Of a stretch of DNA of 33,966 nucleotides, positions 1 to 7,073 are shown piece by piece. The DNA is from Collimonas fungivorans (GTDB lineage Bacteria; Pseudomonadota; Gammaproteobacteria; Burkholderiales; Burkholderiaceae_D). The number at the start of each line of letters is the position of its first letter. Position 1 is the stretch's first letter. The stretch lies in assembly GCF_028292705.1 (NCBI RefSeq), contig NZ_JAQGLV010000143.1:1-33966 (forward strand), in the 5' to 3' direction. The notes under the pieces are model-generated. The model was given only the letters and a program-made list of their open reading frames with translations, was not told the DNA's origin and searched no databases. The translations under genes were made by a program, and so were the position numbers.

Positions 1-226
1 CTACGTTAAACAGCTTGCCTTGCAAATCCTTGAGCGCCAGGCTGGCGGCGTCCGACAGCAGCTCTACGGTGAAGGCAAAATCACGCGACAGGCTTTCGGC
101 GGCATCGAGCTTGTTGACCAGCAGCTGTGCTTGCGGACCATCATCGTGCGGAAAGGAGAGGCGCAGGATCCGGTTGGTCTGGCGCCCACTAATCAGGCTT
201 TGCAGGCTCTGGAGTACGTTGCTCAT
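1..226 (-). CDS. vgrG: VgrG (TssI) spike protein, N-terminal fragment cut by window edge
   Basis: Not in the ORF track because it runs off the left edge. The reverse complement reads MSNVLQSLQSLISGRQTNRI from the ATG at 226, and 75 codons stay open to base 2. The sequence continues with an LRLSFPHDD...LVNKLDAAESLSRDFAFTVELLS pattern, which is the start of the gp27-like domain of VgrG, where the first beta strands and the phrase 'F.F.VELLS' are typical. An in-frame ATG at 238 would add four residues; 226 has a GGGA about 9 bases upstream and is preferred. It lies 63 bases after the tssL stop on the same strand, so it is probably the last known member of the tssJKL operon. It is a second VgrG besides the one at 20123-22366. 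Whether a PAAR or effector gene follows cannot be seen. Confidence 0.8.
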   Translation of the reverse strand, partial: MSNVLQSLQSLISGRQTNRILRLSFPHDDGPQAQLLVNKLDAAESLSRDFAFTVELLSDAASLALKDLQGKLFNV

Positions 227-289
227 GCCGTGTCCCATACGTGCCCGGAATGCCGGGCATTAGATAGTTAATGCCTCAGGCGAATCCGA

Positions 290-1066
290 TCAAGGCAGGG
301 TAATGGTCAGATAGGACGCACGCGGCGCCAGTTTGACGATGTCGCTGTAACCGCTGATGCTCGATGCGGTGGCGCGCGACAGCATGGTGTTCAGCGCAAA
401 ATAACCGCCCAGTCCGATCAGGGCGAATACCGAACACAGCGCCCACAGCGGCACTTCGTTGCGCAGCTTGTGGCTGACCTGGTCCGGCCGTTCCCAGTGC
501 GGCGCGAAACCGGCGCTCTTGCCTTTCATGCGCGCGATTTCATCGCCCAGGCGGGCGGTCAGGTAGTTCAGTTTTTCCGGGCCTTCAATAATGTACTTGC
601 CCTGGAAACCCAGCAGCAGGCACATGTGGAACACTTCCAGCGCCTGCAGGTGCTGGGCGCCCTTGGCGCGCAGGTCTTCCAGGCGGGTGAAGAAATGTTC
701 GCCGGCGAGCTGGTCGCCGAACAGGATCAATTGCAGCGGCCGCCGCGCCCAAGTATCGCGGATATTGAATTGCGAATGCAGGATATTTTCATCGACCGCC
801 GCGCAAAATGCGTATTTCGCTGCGTGGACGTCTTCCGCCGACACATCCAGCTTTTTTGCGCCGCGTTCGAAATCGCTGAGAAAGCGCTGCATCTTCGACG
901 TGAAACCGGCTTCGTCGGTAGGCGCGCAGCGGTTTTTCAGCAGGAACAAGGCGTAGAACCCGTCGTACATCAGGTCCAGCAACGAATTGGCGGAACTGGT
1001 GTCCGCCGCGATGTATTGGCCGCCGGCGCTGTCGCCGAGCAGGGAGGGGGCTGATGGTCTGTTCAT
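290..1066 (-). CDS. tssL: TssL (DotU/IcmH family) T6SS inner-membrane complex subunit
   Basis: 258 residues, the usual size for a TssL lacking a fused peptidoglycan-binding domain. The long cytoplasmic N-terminal domain has the DotU-family pattern: LLDLMYDGFYALFLLK near residue 30, 'AKYAFCAAVDENIL' near residue 85, and 'LEVFHMCLLLGFQGKY' near residue 150. One membrane segment (WALCSVFALIGLGGYFAL) lies near residue 215 and is followed by a short periplasmic tail, as expected for a tail-anchored protein. TssL pairs with TssM and TssJ to form the trans-envelope complex and contacts TssK of the baseplate. The ATG overlaps the tssK stop by 4 bases (ATGA), which indicates translational coupling. 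Because it carries no OmpA-like domain, peptidoglycan anchoring is probably supplied by the separate OmpA-family protein at 24651-25433. Confidence 0.95.
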   Translation of the reverse strand: MNRPSAPSLLGDSAGGQYIAADTSSANSLLDLMYDGFYALFLLKNRCAPTDEAGFTSKMQRFLSDFERGAKKLDVSAEDVHAAKYAFCAAVDENILHSQFNIRDTWARRPLQLILFGDQLAGEHFFTRLEDLRAKGAQHLQALEVFHMCLLLGFQGKYIIEGPEKLNYLTARLGDEIARMKGKSAGFAPHWERPDQVSHKLRNEVPLWALCSVFALIGLGGYFALNTMLSRATASSISGYSDIVKLAPRASYLTITLP

Positions 1067-2421
1067 GATGTAACCGCTAAGAGCTCAAGTTTAAGGTCGT
1101 TGATGCCGGATGGTACATAAATCGCGATCGACTGCGCCTGCAGCATACGATCATACAGGGCGCCCTTGTTTTCCAAGGCAAAATAATAGGTGTCCGGCCG
1201 CACCGGCAACGCTGCCGGCACTTGCGGCGAATGCGACAGCTTGACGCCCGGCATCGCCGACAGCACGAACTTGTCGACGTCGTCGGGGGCACCGATCTTG
1301 AAGCGCAGCGGCACGATATCGACCAGTTCGATGGCTGGCATGCTGGCGTTGACCGCCAGGTAGAATGCGGTCTTGTCGTCGATCTTGCCGGAGTCGAGCA
1401 TGCCGTGATGGTGCGAAGGCTTGTTCTCCGACAGCGCAATCGAGAAGTAGCGCGAGGAAATCACGGTGTCCAGCAGCTCGCGGATGATGCTGTCGAGCTT
1501 GGCGAAACACGGTCCCGGATCCTGGTGCTGGTACACCGGCAGGTCCGACAGCGCATAGCTCTTGGAAAACGTCATCAGCGCGCCGGCCAGGCTCAGCAGC
1601 TGCTCGTACAAACGCTCCGGATGGAAGGCTGGATTGTGGAAATAATGCGTCAGTCCGGCGAACGCCGAGCTTGCAGTGTGCAGCAGCCAGAACGATGAAA
1701 TATCGCCGGAACGGAATTCGATCACGTTCTTGCTCGGCTCGCGATGATGGCCGTACAAGGCATTGACCTTGGCCTGCAGCGCATCCATCAGGCGCCGCAG
1801 CTGGATATACAGCGCCGGTGCACTGCGGATCGTCAGGCTTGGCGCGACGAAGGTCGGGTCCGGCTCGAAGCCGCCGGTCGAGATACGGCGCAGCTTGATC
1901 AGCGGGAAGCTGATCAGCGAATCGCGCGGCTCGACTTCCGACACCATGCGCACCGATTTCTTCAGGTAGGTCAGCTCGGCTTCCGCCGCCTGCGTGAACA
2001 GGTCCGGCGTGGCCGAATTGTTCTGGGCGTAACGGGTCGAGTTGCTGGTCTGGCCCAGCGGCGAGAAATTGCCGCCGAAGCCTTTCATGTATGGCAGGGC
2101 TGCGTAGTAAGTAATGGTTTGCTGCGCATGCGGGATATCGCTCAGGTCGACCACTTCCGGCAAGTCGTCATCGCCCGGTGCGTTGTAAATCTCGCCGTCC
2201 TGGAAAATCACCGACAGCTCGGATAAACGCAGCGTGTTGTTGGCCAGCGCATCGCGGTCCAGCTGCACCGTCATCACGCCCCAGGCATACGGATGCAAGG
2301 CGTTGGTGGTCTCATGCAGGCGGTTTTCGTGATACCGGTCCTGCTGCTGGAAATGCTGGGGCCGTAAAAACAGGCCCTCGCCCCATAAAATTTTCGATGT
2401 TCGATTCACGTATTTACTCAC
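1063..2421 (-). CDS. tssK: TssK baseplate protein
   Basis: 452 residues, normal for TssK (VasE/ImpJ family). The N-terminus carries the signature WGEGLFLRPQHFQQQDRY, found at the start of nearly all TssK proteins; the shell domain follows and the C-terminal head is near 'FALENKGALYDRMLQAQSIAIYVP'. TssK forms trimers that join the TssEFG wedge and VgrG hub to the TssL/TssM cytoplasmic domains. The start is a GTG at 2421 with only a weak Shine-Dalgarno sequence; no better in-frame start lies between it and tssJ. It is 55 bases downstream of tssJ and overlaps tssL by 4 bases, so tssJ-K-L are one transcription unit. Confidence 0.95.
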   Translation of the reverse strand: MSKYVNRTSKILWGEGLFLRPQHFQQQDRYHENRLHETTNALHPYAWGVMTVQLDRDALANNTLRLSELSVIFQDGEIYNAPGDDDLPEVVDLSDIPHAQQTITYYAALPYMKGFGGNFSPLGQTSNSTRYAQNNSATPDLFTQAAEAELTYLKKSVRMVSEVEPRDSLISFPLIKLRRISTGGFEPDPTFVAPSLTIRSAPALYIQLRRLMDALQAKVNALYGHHREPSKNVIEFRSGDISSFWLLHTASSAFAGLTHYFHNPAFHPERLYEQLLSLAGALMTFSKSYALSDLPVYQHQDPGPCFAKLDSIIRELLDTVISSRYFSIALSENKPSHHHGMLDSGKIDDKTAFYLAVNASMPAIELVDIVPLRFKIGAPDDVDKFVLSAMPGVKLSHSPQVPAALPVRPDTYYFALENKGALYDRMLQAQSIAIYVPSGINDLKLELLAVTS

Positions 2422-2476
2422 ATGTCATTTTATTCAAACCATCACGCAAGATCCGCGTGGCGCTAGCTGGACCACG

Positions 2477-3076
2477 CTAGCCGCATGGGGCCGGGGTTAA
2501 AAGTTTAGTCGCCGCGCCGGTTTCCGCAACCGTGACGCCGGTGCCGACTGTCAGCGCACAGGCGTTCGCGCCTATCGTAATGCCTGATTTTTCCGCAGCT
2601 TCGGTCGGGAAAGTCACCTTCCAGCGTTGTGCCGCAGGCTTGCGGAACAACGCCACAACCCCGACAAAACCCGCTTCCCTGGTGACTTTTTCGCTGACTT
2701 CATAGCGTTGTCCAGGAACCAGTGTAATTTCCTTAACTTCGATCAAATCGGCGCCCAATACGTCTTTTTCTTTCTGCGGATTGGTAAATGTATCGTATGT
2801 AGCCTGTTGGAAAGCACCATTTTGTCGTAACTTATATACTCTGGCGACCAGGGCAAGCGGCGTACCGGAGCTGTCGGCGTTCAAATTGCTGCCTGCATGC
2901 AGCTTGATGGCTATGGTGCGCGGCGGTTTTTGAGCATCGGGAACCTCTGGTTTGGTGATGCCTGACATCTGCAATACAGAACTGGCGACAGAGCCGATCG
3001 CGGAAACGGCGCCTGCGGCGCAACCAGCCAAACTCAGTATTGCGGCCAGCGAAACCAGGAGAGATATGGGGCGCAT
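2477..3076 (-). CDS. tssJ: TssJ outer-membrane lipoprotein
   Basis: 199 residues. A signal peptide ends in the lipobox L16-A17-G18-C19, and the +2 residue is Ala, consistent with outer-membrane sorting. The mature part matches the TssJ (VasD) beta-sandwich: 'IAIKLHAGSNLNADSSGTPLAL' then 'VRVYKL'-like 'VARVYKLRQNGAFQQATYD', and 'LVPGQ' before the last strands (VGVVALFRKPAAQRWKV). TssJ anchors TssM to the outer membrane. It is the first gene of the minus-strand tssJ-K-L-vgrG unit, divergent from the TPR lipoprotein gene across a 261-base AT-rich spacer. Translation from the ATG at 3076 has no strong Shine-Dalgarno. Confidence 0.93.
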   Translation of the reverse strand: MRPISLLVSLAAILSLAGCAAGAVSAIGSVASSVLQMSGITKPEVPDAQKPPRTIAIKLHAGSNLNADSSGTPLALVARVYKLRQNGAFQQATYDTFTNPQKEKDVLGADLIEVKEITLVPGQRYEVSEKVTREAGFVGVVALFRKPAAQRWKVTFPTEAAEKSGITIGANACALTVGTGVTVAETGAATKLLTPAPCG

Positions 3077-3337
3077 TAAAGTTAGTCTTTATTTGGGTTG
3101 CAAAAATACCGGATAGATAATAACGTCTGGAATAATATTTTATTGCCAATATTGTATAAAACAACAACATTCTCAGTTGTCGCCTAGACACATAGTATGG
3201 GTCTGGACTAAACTTGTTGCAATGGTGTAACCAAAGTTCACAAATTTTGATGTAGATTGGCAATATGATATCTGCATCTGCCGGGTTTTGTTAAGATTCG
3301 GCTATTTAAAAGTTGCCACATAGAAAGCGAGTTTACG
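3077..3337. promoter_or_regulatory. Divergent promoter region between tssJ and the tssB operon
   Basis: This 261-base spacer separates two divergent operons that together encode most of the machine, so both promoters must lie here. It is clearly more AT-rich than its surroundings. The 10-mer TATTGCCAAT occurs at 3141-3150 and again in the opposite orientation (ATTGGCAATA) at 3256-3265, a widely spaced inverted pair that could bind a regulator. On the minus strand a TTGTTT / TAAAAT pair spaced by 16 bases is a weak sigma-70 candidate for tssJ. I found no convincing -35/-10 pair on the plus strand and no sigma-54 site with correct GG-N10-GC spacing. The role is inferred from gene arrangement. 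Confidence 0.6.
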
Positions 3338-3937
3338 ATGAGTCAATGGAAAAGCAAATTTATCTACGGCGTGGCATTGGCGTGTCTGGTAAGCGCCTGC
3401 GCAACCCCACCTGCGGTTGATCCCGCAGCCAAACTGGATTCTATAGTGGCTGAAGCCGACGCCGCACAAAAAGCCGGACAGACCGACAAGGCAGTCAAAT
3501 TACTGAAAGACGCGACCAGCGCGTTTCCTGCAGACAAGACACCATGGGTGCGCCTGGCGCAGATCCGTTTCGATGGGGAAAACTATGGCGACGCCATTTC
3601 CTATGCGCTGGAAGGCTTGCAACGCGATCCGAAAGACAAGGTCGCCAACAGCATAGTCGCGGTAGGCGGCCTCCGGCTGTCGACCAAGGCTTTGAACGAT
3701 TTACGCACACAAAACGATTTGAACGGCAATGTCCGCACCGAAGCACAGGGACTGGCCAAAATCCTGCGTGAAAGCCTGGGCGAGACGGTGTTGGTGCCGC
3801 CCCGTCCAAAAGCAGTAGCACGTCCGGCGCCGGCAGCAGCAGCAGCGGCCGCCGCCAAAAAGGGTGCTGTCCCGGCCAAACCGGGCACGCCGGAACCTAG
3901 CGGCGATGGCGCCAATCCATTCGGATCGTTGCAGTAA
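3338..3937 (+). CDS. TPR-like outer-membrane lipoprotein heading the tssB operon
   Basis: 199 residues with a lipoprotein signal peptide (lipobox V18-S19-A20-C21, +2 Ala, so outer membrane predicted). The mature protein has a tetratricopeptide-like pair of helices: 'AEADAAQKAGQTDKAVKLLK', then 'KTPWVRLAQIRFDGENYGDA' and 'SYALEGLQRDPKDK'. A helical region (ALNDLRTQNDLNG...LAKILRESLGETV) follows, then a Pro/Ala/Lys-rich low-complexity stretch with a run of eight alanines, ending NPFGSLQ. It is the first gene of the plus operon, 67 bases before tssB, which argues for a T6SS role. A clear paralogue sits at 22663-23214 and shares the KTPWVR, LQRDP, ALNDL, LRESLGETV and PFGSLQ blocks. TPR proteins generally mediate protein contacts; a periplasmic scaffold or assembly role is inference and the exact function is unknown. 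Confidence 0.85.
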   Translation: MSQWKSKFIYGVALACLVSACATPPAVDPAAKLDSIVAEADAAQKAGQTDKAVKLLKDATSAFPADKTPWVRLAQIRFDGENYGDAISYALEGLQRDPKDKVANSIVAVGGLRLSTKALNDLRTQNDLNGNVRTEAQGLAKILRESLGETVLVPPRPKAVARPAPAAAAAAAAKKGAVPAKPGTPEPSGDGANPFGSLQ

Positions 3938-3954
3938 CTCATATGAATCCTGAT

Positions 3955-3969
3955 CCCCGCCAGGCGGGG
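3955..3969 (+). repeat. Small GC-rich hairpin between the TPR lipoprotein gene and tssB
   Basis: CCCCGC-CAG-GCGGGG forms a perfect 6-bp stem with a 3-base loop in the 67-base spacer. No T tract follows, so it is not a standard intrinsic terminator. It could stabilise or process the polycistronic mRNA ahead of tssB, but this is only a structural observation. Confidence 0.35.
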
Positions 3970-4004
3970 TCGGGGCTTGATTATTCGGTATCAGCGGGGG
4001 TTTT

Positions 4005-4514
4005 ATGGCTAAAAAAGAGAGTACTCAAAAACGTTTGCAGAAAGTCCGTCCACCACGGGTGCAAATGACATACGACGTTGAAATCGGCGACGCCATCGAG
4101 CAAAAGGAATTGCCGTTCGTGATGGGCGTGATCGGTGATTTCAGCGGCAAGTCCGAAGTGGCCCAGACCAAGCTGAAGGACCGCAAGTTCGTCAATATCG
4201 ACAACGATAACTTCGATGAAGTGATGAAGGGCGTCGAGCCGAGAGCCGCTTTCCGCGTGCCGAACCACTTGAGCGACGCCGGCGGCGAGTTCGGGGTCGA
4301 CCTGAAGTTCAAGTCGATCGACGATTTCCGGCCGGAAGCGGTGGTGCAGCAGATCGAGCCGCTCAAGCAGCTGCTCGAAGCCCGCACCAAACTGGCCGAC
4401 CTGCGCAATAAGCTGGCCGGCAACGACAAGCTGGAAGATATCCTCAACGATGTGCTTAACAGCACCGAAAAGCTGGCGGCGTTAAGCAAGCAAACCAAGA
4501 AGCAAGGAGACTGA
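4005..4514 (+). CDS. tssB: TssB (VipA) contractile sheath small subunit
   Basis: 169 residues, normal for TssB. Recognised by 'QKVRPPRVQMTYDVEIGDAIE', 'LPFVMGVIGDFSGKS', 'FVNIDNDNFDEVMKG' and 'RAAFRVPNHL', all conserved in the VipA/ImpB family. The C-terminal helix (LEARTKLADLRNKLAGNDKLED...) is the segment that pairs with TssC and, in other systems, exposes the site recognised by ClpV on contracted sheaths. A purine-rich GGGGG precedes the ATG. It is followed after one base by tssC, so the two subunits are made in a coupled fashion. Confidence 0.97.
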   Translation: MAKKESTQKRLQKVRPPRVQMTYDVEIGDAIEQKELPFVMGVIGDFSGKSEVAQTKLKDRKFVNIDNDNFDEVMKGVEPRAAFRVPNHLSDAGGEFGVDLKFKSIDDFRPEAVVQQIEPLKQLLEARTKLADLRNKLAGNDKLEDILNDVLNSTEKLAALSKQTKKQGD

Positions 4515-4515
4515 G

Positions 4516-6003
4516 ATGTCCTTTCAGCATAATTCTGCGCCAGCCGCAGGGGCGGCCGCGGAAGAATCCGGTTTGCTCGACCAGATCGTGGAACAGAGCA
4601 AAGTCGCCAAGTCCGGCGCCGAGCATGACCGCGCCAAAGACATCATTTCGGAACTGGTCAACCAGGTCATGCAAGGCACCGTGGTGGTGTCGGCCAACCT
4701 GTCGGCCACCATCGACGCCCGCGTGGCCGAGCTGGACCGCCTGATTTCCGCCCAGGTCAGCGCCGTGATCCATGCGCCTGAATTCCAGAAACTGGAAAGC
4801 AGCTGGACCGGCCTGCACTACCTGGTGTTCAACTCGACCACTAGCCAGAACCTCAAGATCAAGGTCTTGAACGCCACCAAGCGGGAACTGGTCAAGGACT
4901 TCCAGAGCGCCCTCGAGTTCGACCAGAGCGCGATCTTCAAGAAAGTCTACGAAGAAGAGTTCGGCACGTTCGGCGGTGCGCCGTTCGGCTCCCTGCTGGG
5001 CGATTTCGAAATCACCCGGCAGCCGGAAGACATGTATTTCGTCGAACAGATGTCGCATATCGCCGCAGCGGCCCATGCACCGTTCATCAGCTCGGCCTCG
5101 CCTGAGCTGTTCGGCCTGGAAACCTACAGCGAACTCGGCAAGCCGCGTGACCTGGCCAAGGTGTTCGAGACCGTCGAATACGCCAAATGGAAGTCTTTCC
5201 GCGAATCGGAAGATTCCCGTTATGTCGGCCTGACCCTGCCGCGCTTCCTCGGCCGCCTGCCGTTCAATCCGAAGGATGGCCAGACAGTCGAAGGTTTCAA
5301 CTTCGTGGAAGATGTCGACGGCACCGATCACTCCAAGTACCTCTGGTGTAACGCAGCGTATGCCTTCGGCACCAAGCTGACCAAGGCGTTTGAAGATTTC
5401 GGCTGGTGCGCGGCGATCCGCGGCGTCGAAGGCGGTGGCCTGGTGGAAGACCTGCCGACCCACACCTTCAAGACCGACGAAGGCGAAGTCGCGCTCAAGT
5501 GCCCGACCGAAATCGCGATTACCGACCGTCGCGAAAAAGAACTGAGCGACCTCGGTTTCATCTCGCTGGTGCATTGCAAGAACACCGATTACGCCGCCTT
5601 CTTCGGCGCGCAGTCGACGCAAAAAGCCAAGAAATACAATACCGATTCGGCCAACGCCAACTCTGTGCTGTCAGCTCAGCTGCAGTACATTTTTGCCGTA
5701 TCGCGTATTGCGCATTACATGAAATCGATGATGCGCGACAAGATCGGCAGCTTTGCTTCGGCAGGCAACGTGGAGGATTTCCTCAACCGTTGGCTGACCC
5801 AGTATGTGCTGCTTGATGACAATGCCAGCCAAGAAGCCAAAGCGCAATTTCCCTTGCGCGAAGCCTCGGTGCAGGTATCCGAAGTACCGGGACGTCCGGG
5901 CGTCTACCGTGCAGTGTCCTTCCTGCGCCCGCACTTCCAGCTTGACGAACTTTCAGTTTCACTGCGCTTGGTTGCAGAATTACCAGCGTCAACCAAGTCT
6001 TAA
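4516..6003 (+). CDS. tssC: TssC (VipB) contractile sheath large subunit
   Basis: 495 residues, the standard length. Family blocks are visible in order: 'LVNQVMQGTVVVSANLSATID' near residue 50, 'FQKLESSWTGLHYLVFNS' near residue 90, 'FGTFGGAPFGSLLGDFEI' near residue 150, 'PRFLGRLPF' near residue 245 and 'QYVLLDDNASQEAKAQFPLREA' near residue 435. TssB/TssC heterodimers polymerise into the cytoplasmic sheath around the Hcp tube, and contraction drives secretion. The ATG has AGGAGA just upstream, overlapping the end of tssB. No unusual insertions or breaks. Confidence 0.97.
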   Translation: MSFQHNSAPAAGAAAEESGLLDQIVEQSKVAKSGAEHDRAKDIISELVNQVMQGTVVVSANLSATIDARVAELDRLISAQVSAVIHAPEFQKLESSWTGLHYLVFNSTTSQNLKIKVLNATKRELVKDFQSALEFDQSAIFKKVYEEEFGTFGGAPFGSLLGDFEITRQPEDMYFVEQMSHIAAAAHAPFISSASPELFGLETYSELGKPRDLAKVFETVEYAKWKSFRESEDSRYVGLTLPRFLGRLPFNPKDGQTVEGFNFVEDVDGTDHSKYLWCNAAYAFGTKLTKAFEDFGWCAAIRGVEGGGLVEDLPTHTFKTDEGEVALKCPTEIAITDRREKELSDLGFISLVHCKNTDYAAFFGAQSTQKAKKYNTDSANANSVLSAQLQYIFAVSRIAHYMKSMMRDKIGSFASAGNVEDFLNRWLTQYVLLDDNASQEAKAQFPLREASVQVSEVPGRPGVYRAVSFLRPHFQLDELSVSLRLVAELPASTKS

Positions 6004-6026
6004 CTTAATTCACAAGGGGTATCGCT

Positions 6027-6518
6027 ATGGCAATTGACGTTTATCTGCAAATCGACGGCATCAAGGGCGAGTCGACGGACAGCGCGCACAAGGACTGGAT
6101 CGAGTGCAAATCGGTGCAATGGGAAGTGCTGCAGCCGAAGTCGGCGACTGCTTCGACCGGCGGCGGCCACACGGCCGAACGCTGTGAGCACAAGGACATC
6201 GTCGTGACCAAGATCGCCGATCTGGCTACGCCTCTGCTGCTGCAGAACTGCTCATCGGGCAAAACCATTCCGAAAGCCAAGTTCGAATTCCTGCGCGCCG
6301 ACGGCAAGGGCGACCGCATCAAGTACTTCGAAATCGAGCTGGTCAACCTGCTCATTTCCGATGTCACGCCATCGGTCCAGGAAGGCGATGTGCTGAGCGA
6401 AAGCATCAGCCTGAAGTACTCCCAGGTCAAATGGAAGTACACACAGCAAAAAATCGGCGGCGGTTCGGGCGGCAATACTTCCGGCGGCTGGGATCTGTCG
6501 ACCAACAAGGTCGTGTAA
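6027..6518 (+). CDS. hcp: Hcp (TssD) tube protein
   Basis: 163 residues, the expected size. Begins MAIDVYLQIDGIKGES, the typical Hcp start, and contains 'DWIECKSVQWEVLQPKS' and 'LRADGKGDRIKYFEIELVNLLISDV', with a C-terminal 'SLKYSQVKWKYTQQKI' strand followed by a Gly/Ser-rich tail. Hexameric rings stack into the inner tube and can carry small effectors. A strong ribosome binding site (AAGGGG) precedes the ATG, and the gene is followed immediately by an intrinsic terminator, both consistent with Hcp being made in excess over downstream baseplate proteins. Confidence 0.97.
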   Translation: MAIDVYLQIDGIKGESTDSAHKDWIECKSVQWEVLQPKSATASTGGGHTAERCEHKDIVVTKIADLATPLLLQNCSSGKTIPKAKFEFLRADGKGDRIKYFEIELVNLLISDVTPSVQEGDVLSESISLKYSQVKWKYTQQKIGGGSGGNTSGGWDLSTNKVV

Positions 6519-6534
6519 TTTTCTTGTGTTGAAC

Positions 6535-6564
6535 AAAGAGCCGCATGCTGCGGCTCTTTTTTTC
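6535..6564 (+). terminator. Intrinsic terminator between hcp and tssE
   Basis: AAAGAGCCGCA - TGC - TGCGGCTCTTT forms an 11-bp perfect stem with a 3-base loop and runs into seven consecutive T residues on the plus strand. It lies 17 bases after the hcp stop and 17 bases before the tssE start. As it sits within the operon, it probably reduces but does not abolish transcription of tssE-F-G-H, allowing high Hcp output; that effect is inferred. Confidence 0.9.
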
Positions 6565-6580
6565 TCCTGAATGGTAAGCG

Positions 6581-7072
6581 ATGAAAGGTTTCACTCCAGG
6601 ATTGTTTGACCGGTTGATGGGCGGCGACAACACGCCTGCACAATCCGATCTGGTAGTGCGATTGTCGATGGATGCCTTGAAAGACACGGTCGCTCGTGAC
6701 CTTGAGGCCATGCTCAATACGCGTACCGTGATTCCCGAAGAATTGCTGAAGAATTTCCCCGAATGCAGTAAGTCGATACTGACCTACGGCTTGAACGATT
6801 TTTCCGGCATGAGCCTGGCCAGCCTGGATGACCGGGCGCATATCTGCCAGTGCCTGGAACAGGGCATTGCGCGCCACGAGCCGCGCCTGAGGAATGTGCG
6901 CGCCTCACTCGAACTGCGCGAAGGATCGATCAACCGCTTGAATTTTGCGATTGCAGCCATGCTGGTGGTGGGGCCGGCCAAGGAAGCCGTGAGCTTCGAC
7001 GCCGTGCTGCAGCCGTCAACCTTGCAATATTCAATCAGCAGAGCACGCCGCGCGACGCGGATGGACGGTTAA
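6581..7072 (+). CDS. tssE: TssE (gp25-like) baseplate wedge protein
   Basis: 163 residues. The N-terminus 'FTPGLFDRLMG' and the gp25/lysozyme-like core ('ILTYGLNDFSGMSL', 'IARHEPRLRNVRASL') are characteristic of TssE; the E-P-R-L segment corresponds to the conserved E-x-R motif of gp25 proteins that initiates sheath polymerisation. The start follows a terminator by 17 bases, and tssF begins 1 base after the stop. No anomaly in length. Confidence 0.95.
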   Translation: MKGFTPGLFDRLMGGDNTPAQSDLVVRLSMDALKDTVARDLEAMLNTRTVIPEELLKNFPECSKSILTYGLNDFSGMSLASLDDRAHICQCLEQGIARHEPRLRNVRASLELREGSINRLNFAIAAMLVVGPAKEAVSFDAVLQPSTLQYSISRARRATRMDG

Positions 7073-7073
7073 C

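Noticed and set aside
242-259. TGCCCGG-AATG-CCGGGCA hairpin between tssL and the partial vgrG
   Set aside because: No T tract follows on the minus strand, so it is not called a terminator; too little to claim a REP element from a single copy.
2832-3263. Minus-strand ORF of 143 codons extending upstream of tssJ
   Set aside because: Overlaps tssJ in another frame and covers the AT-rich promoter region; no family resemblance.
3831-3860. GCAGCA-type microsatellite in the TPR lipoprotein gene
   Set aside because: Encodes a short poly-Ala linker; synonymous codon mixing (gca, gcg, gcc) argues against an active slippage switch.
4456-5622. Minus-strand ORF of 388 codons
   Set aside because: Antisense to tssC and the end of tssB, both unambiguous.
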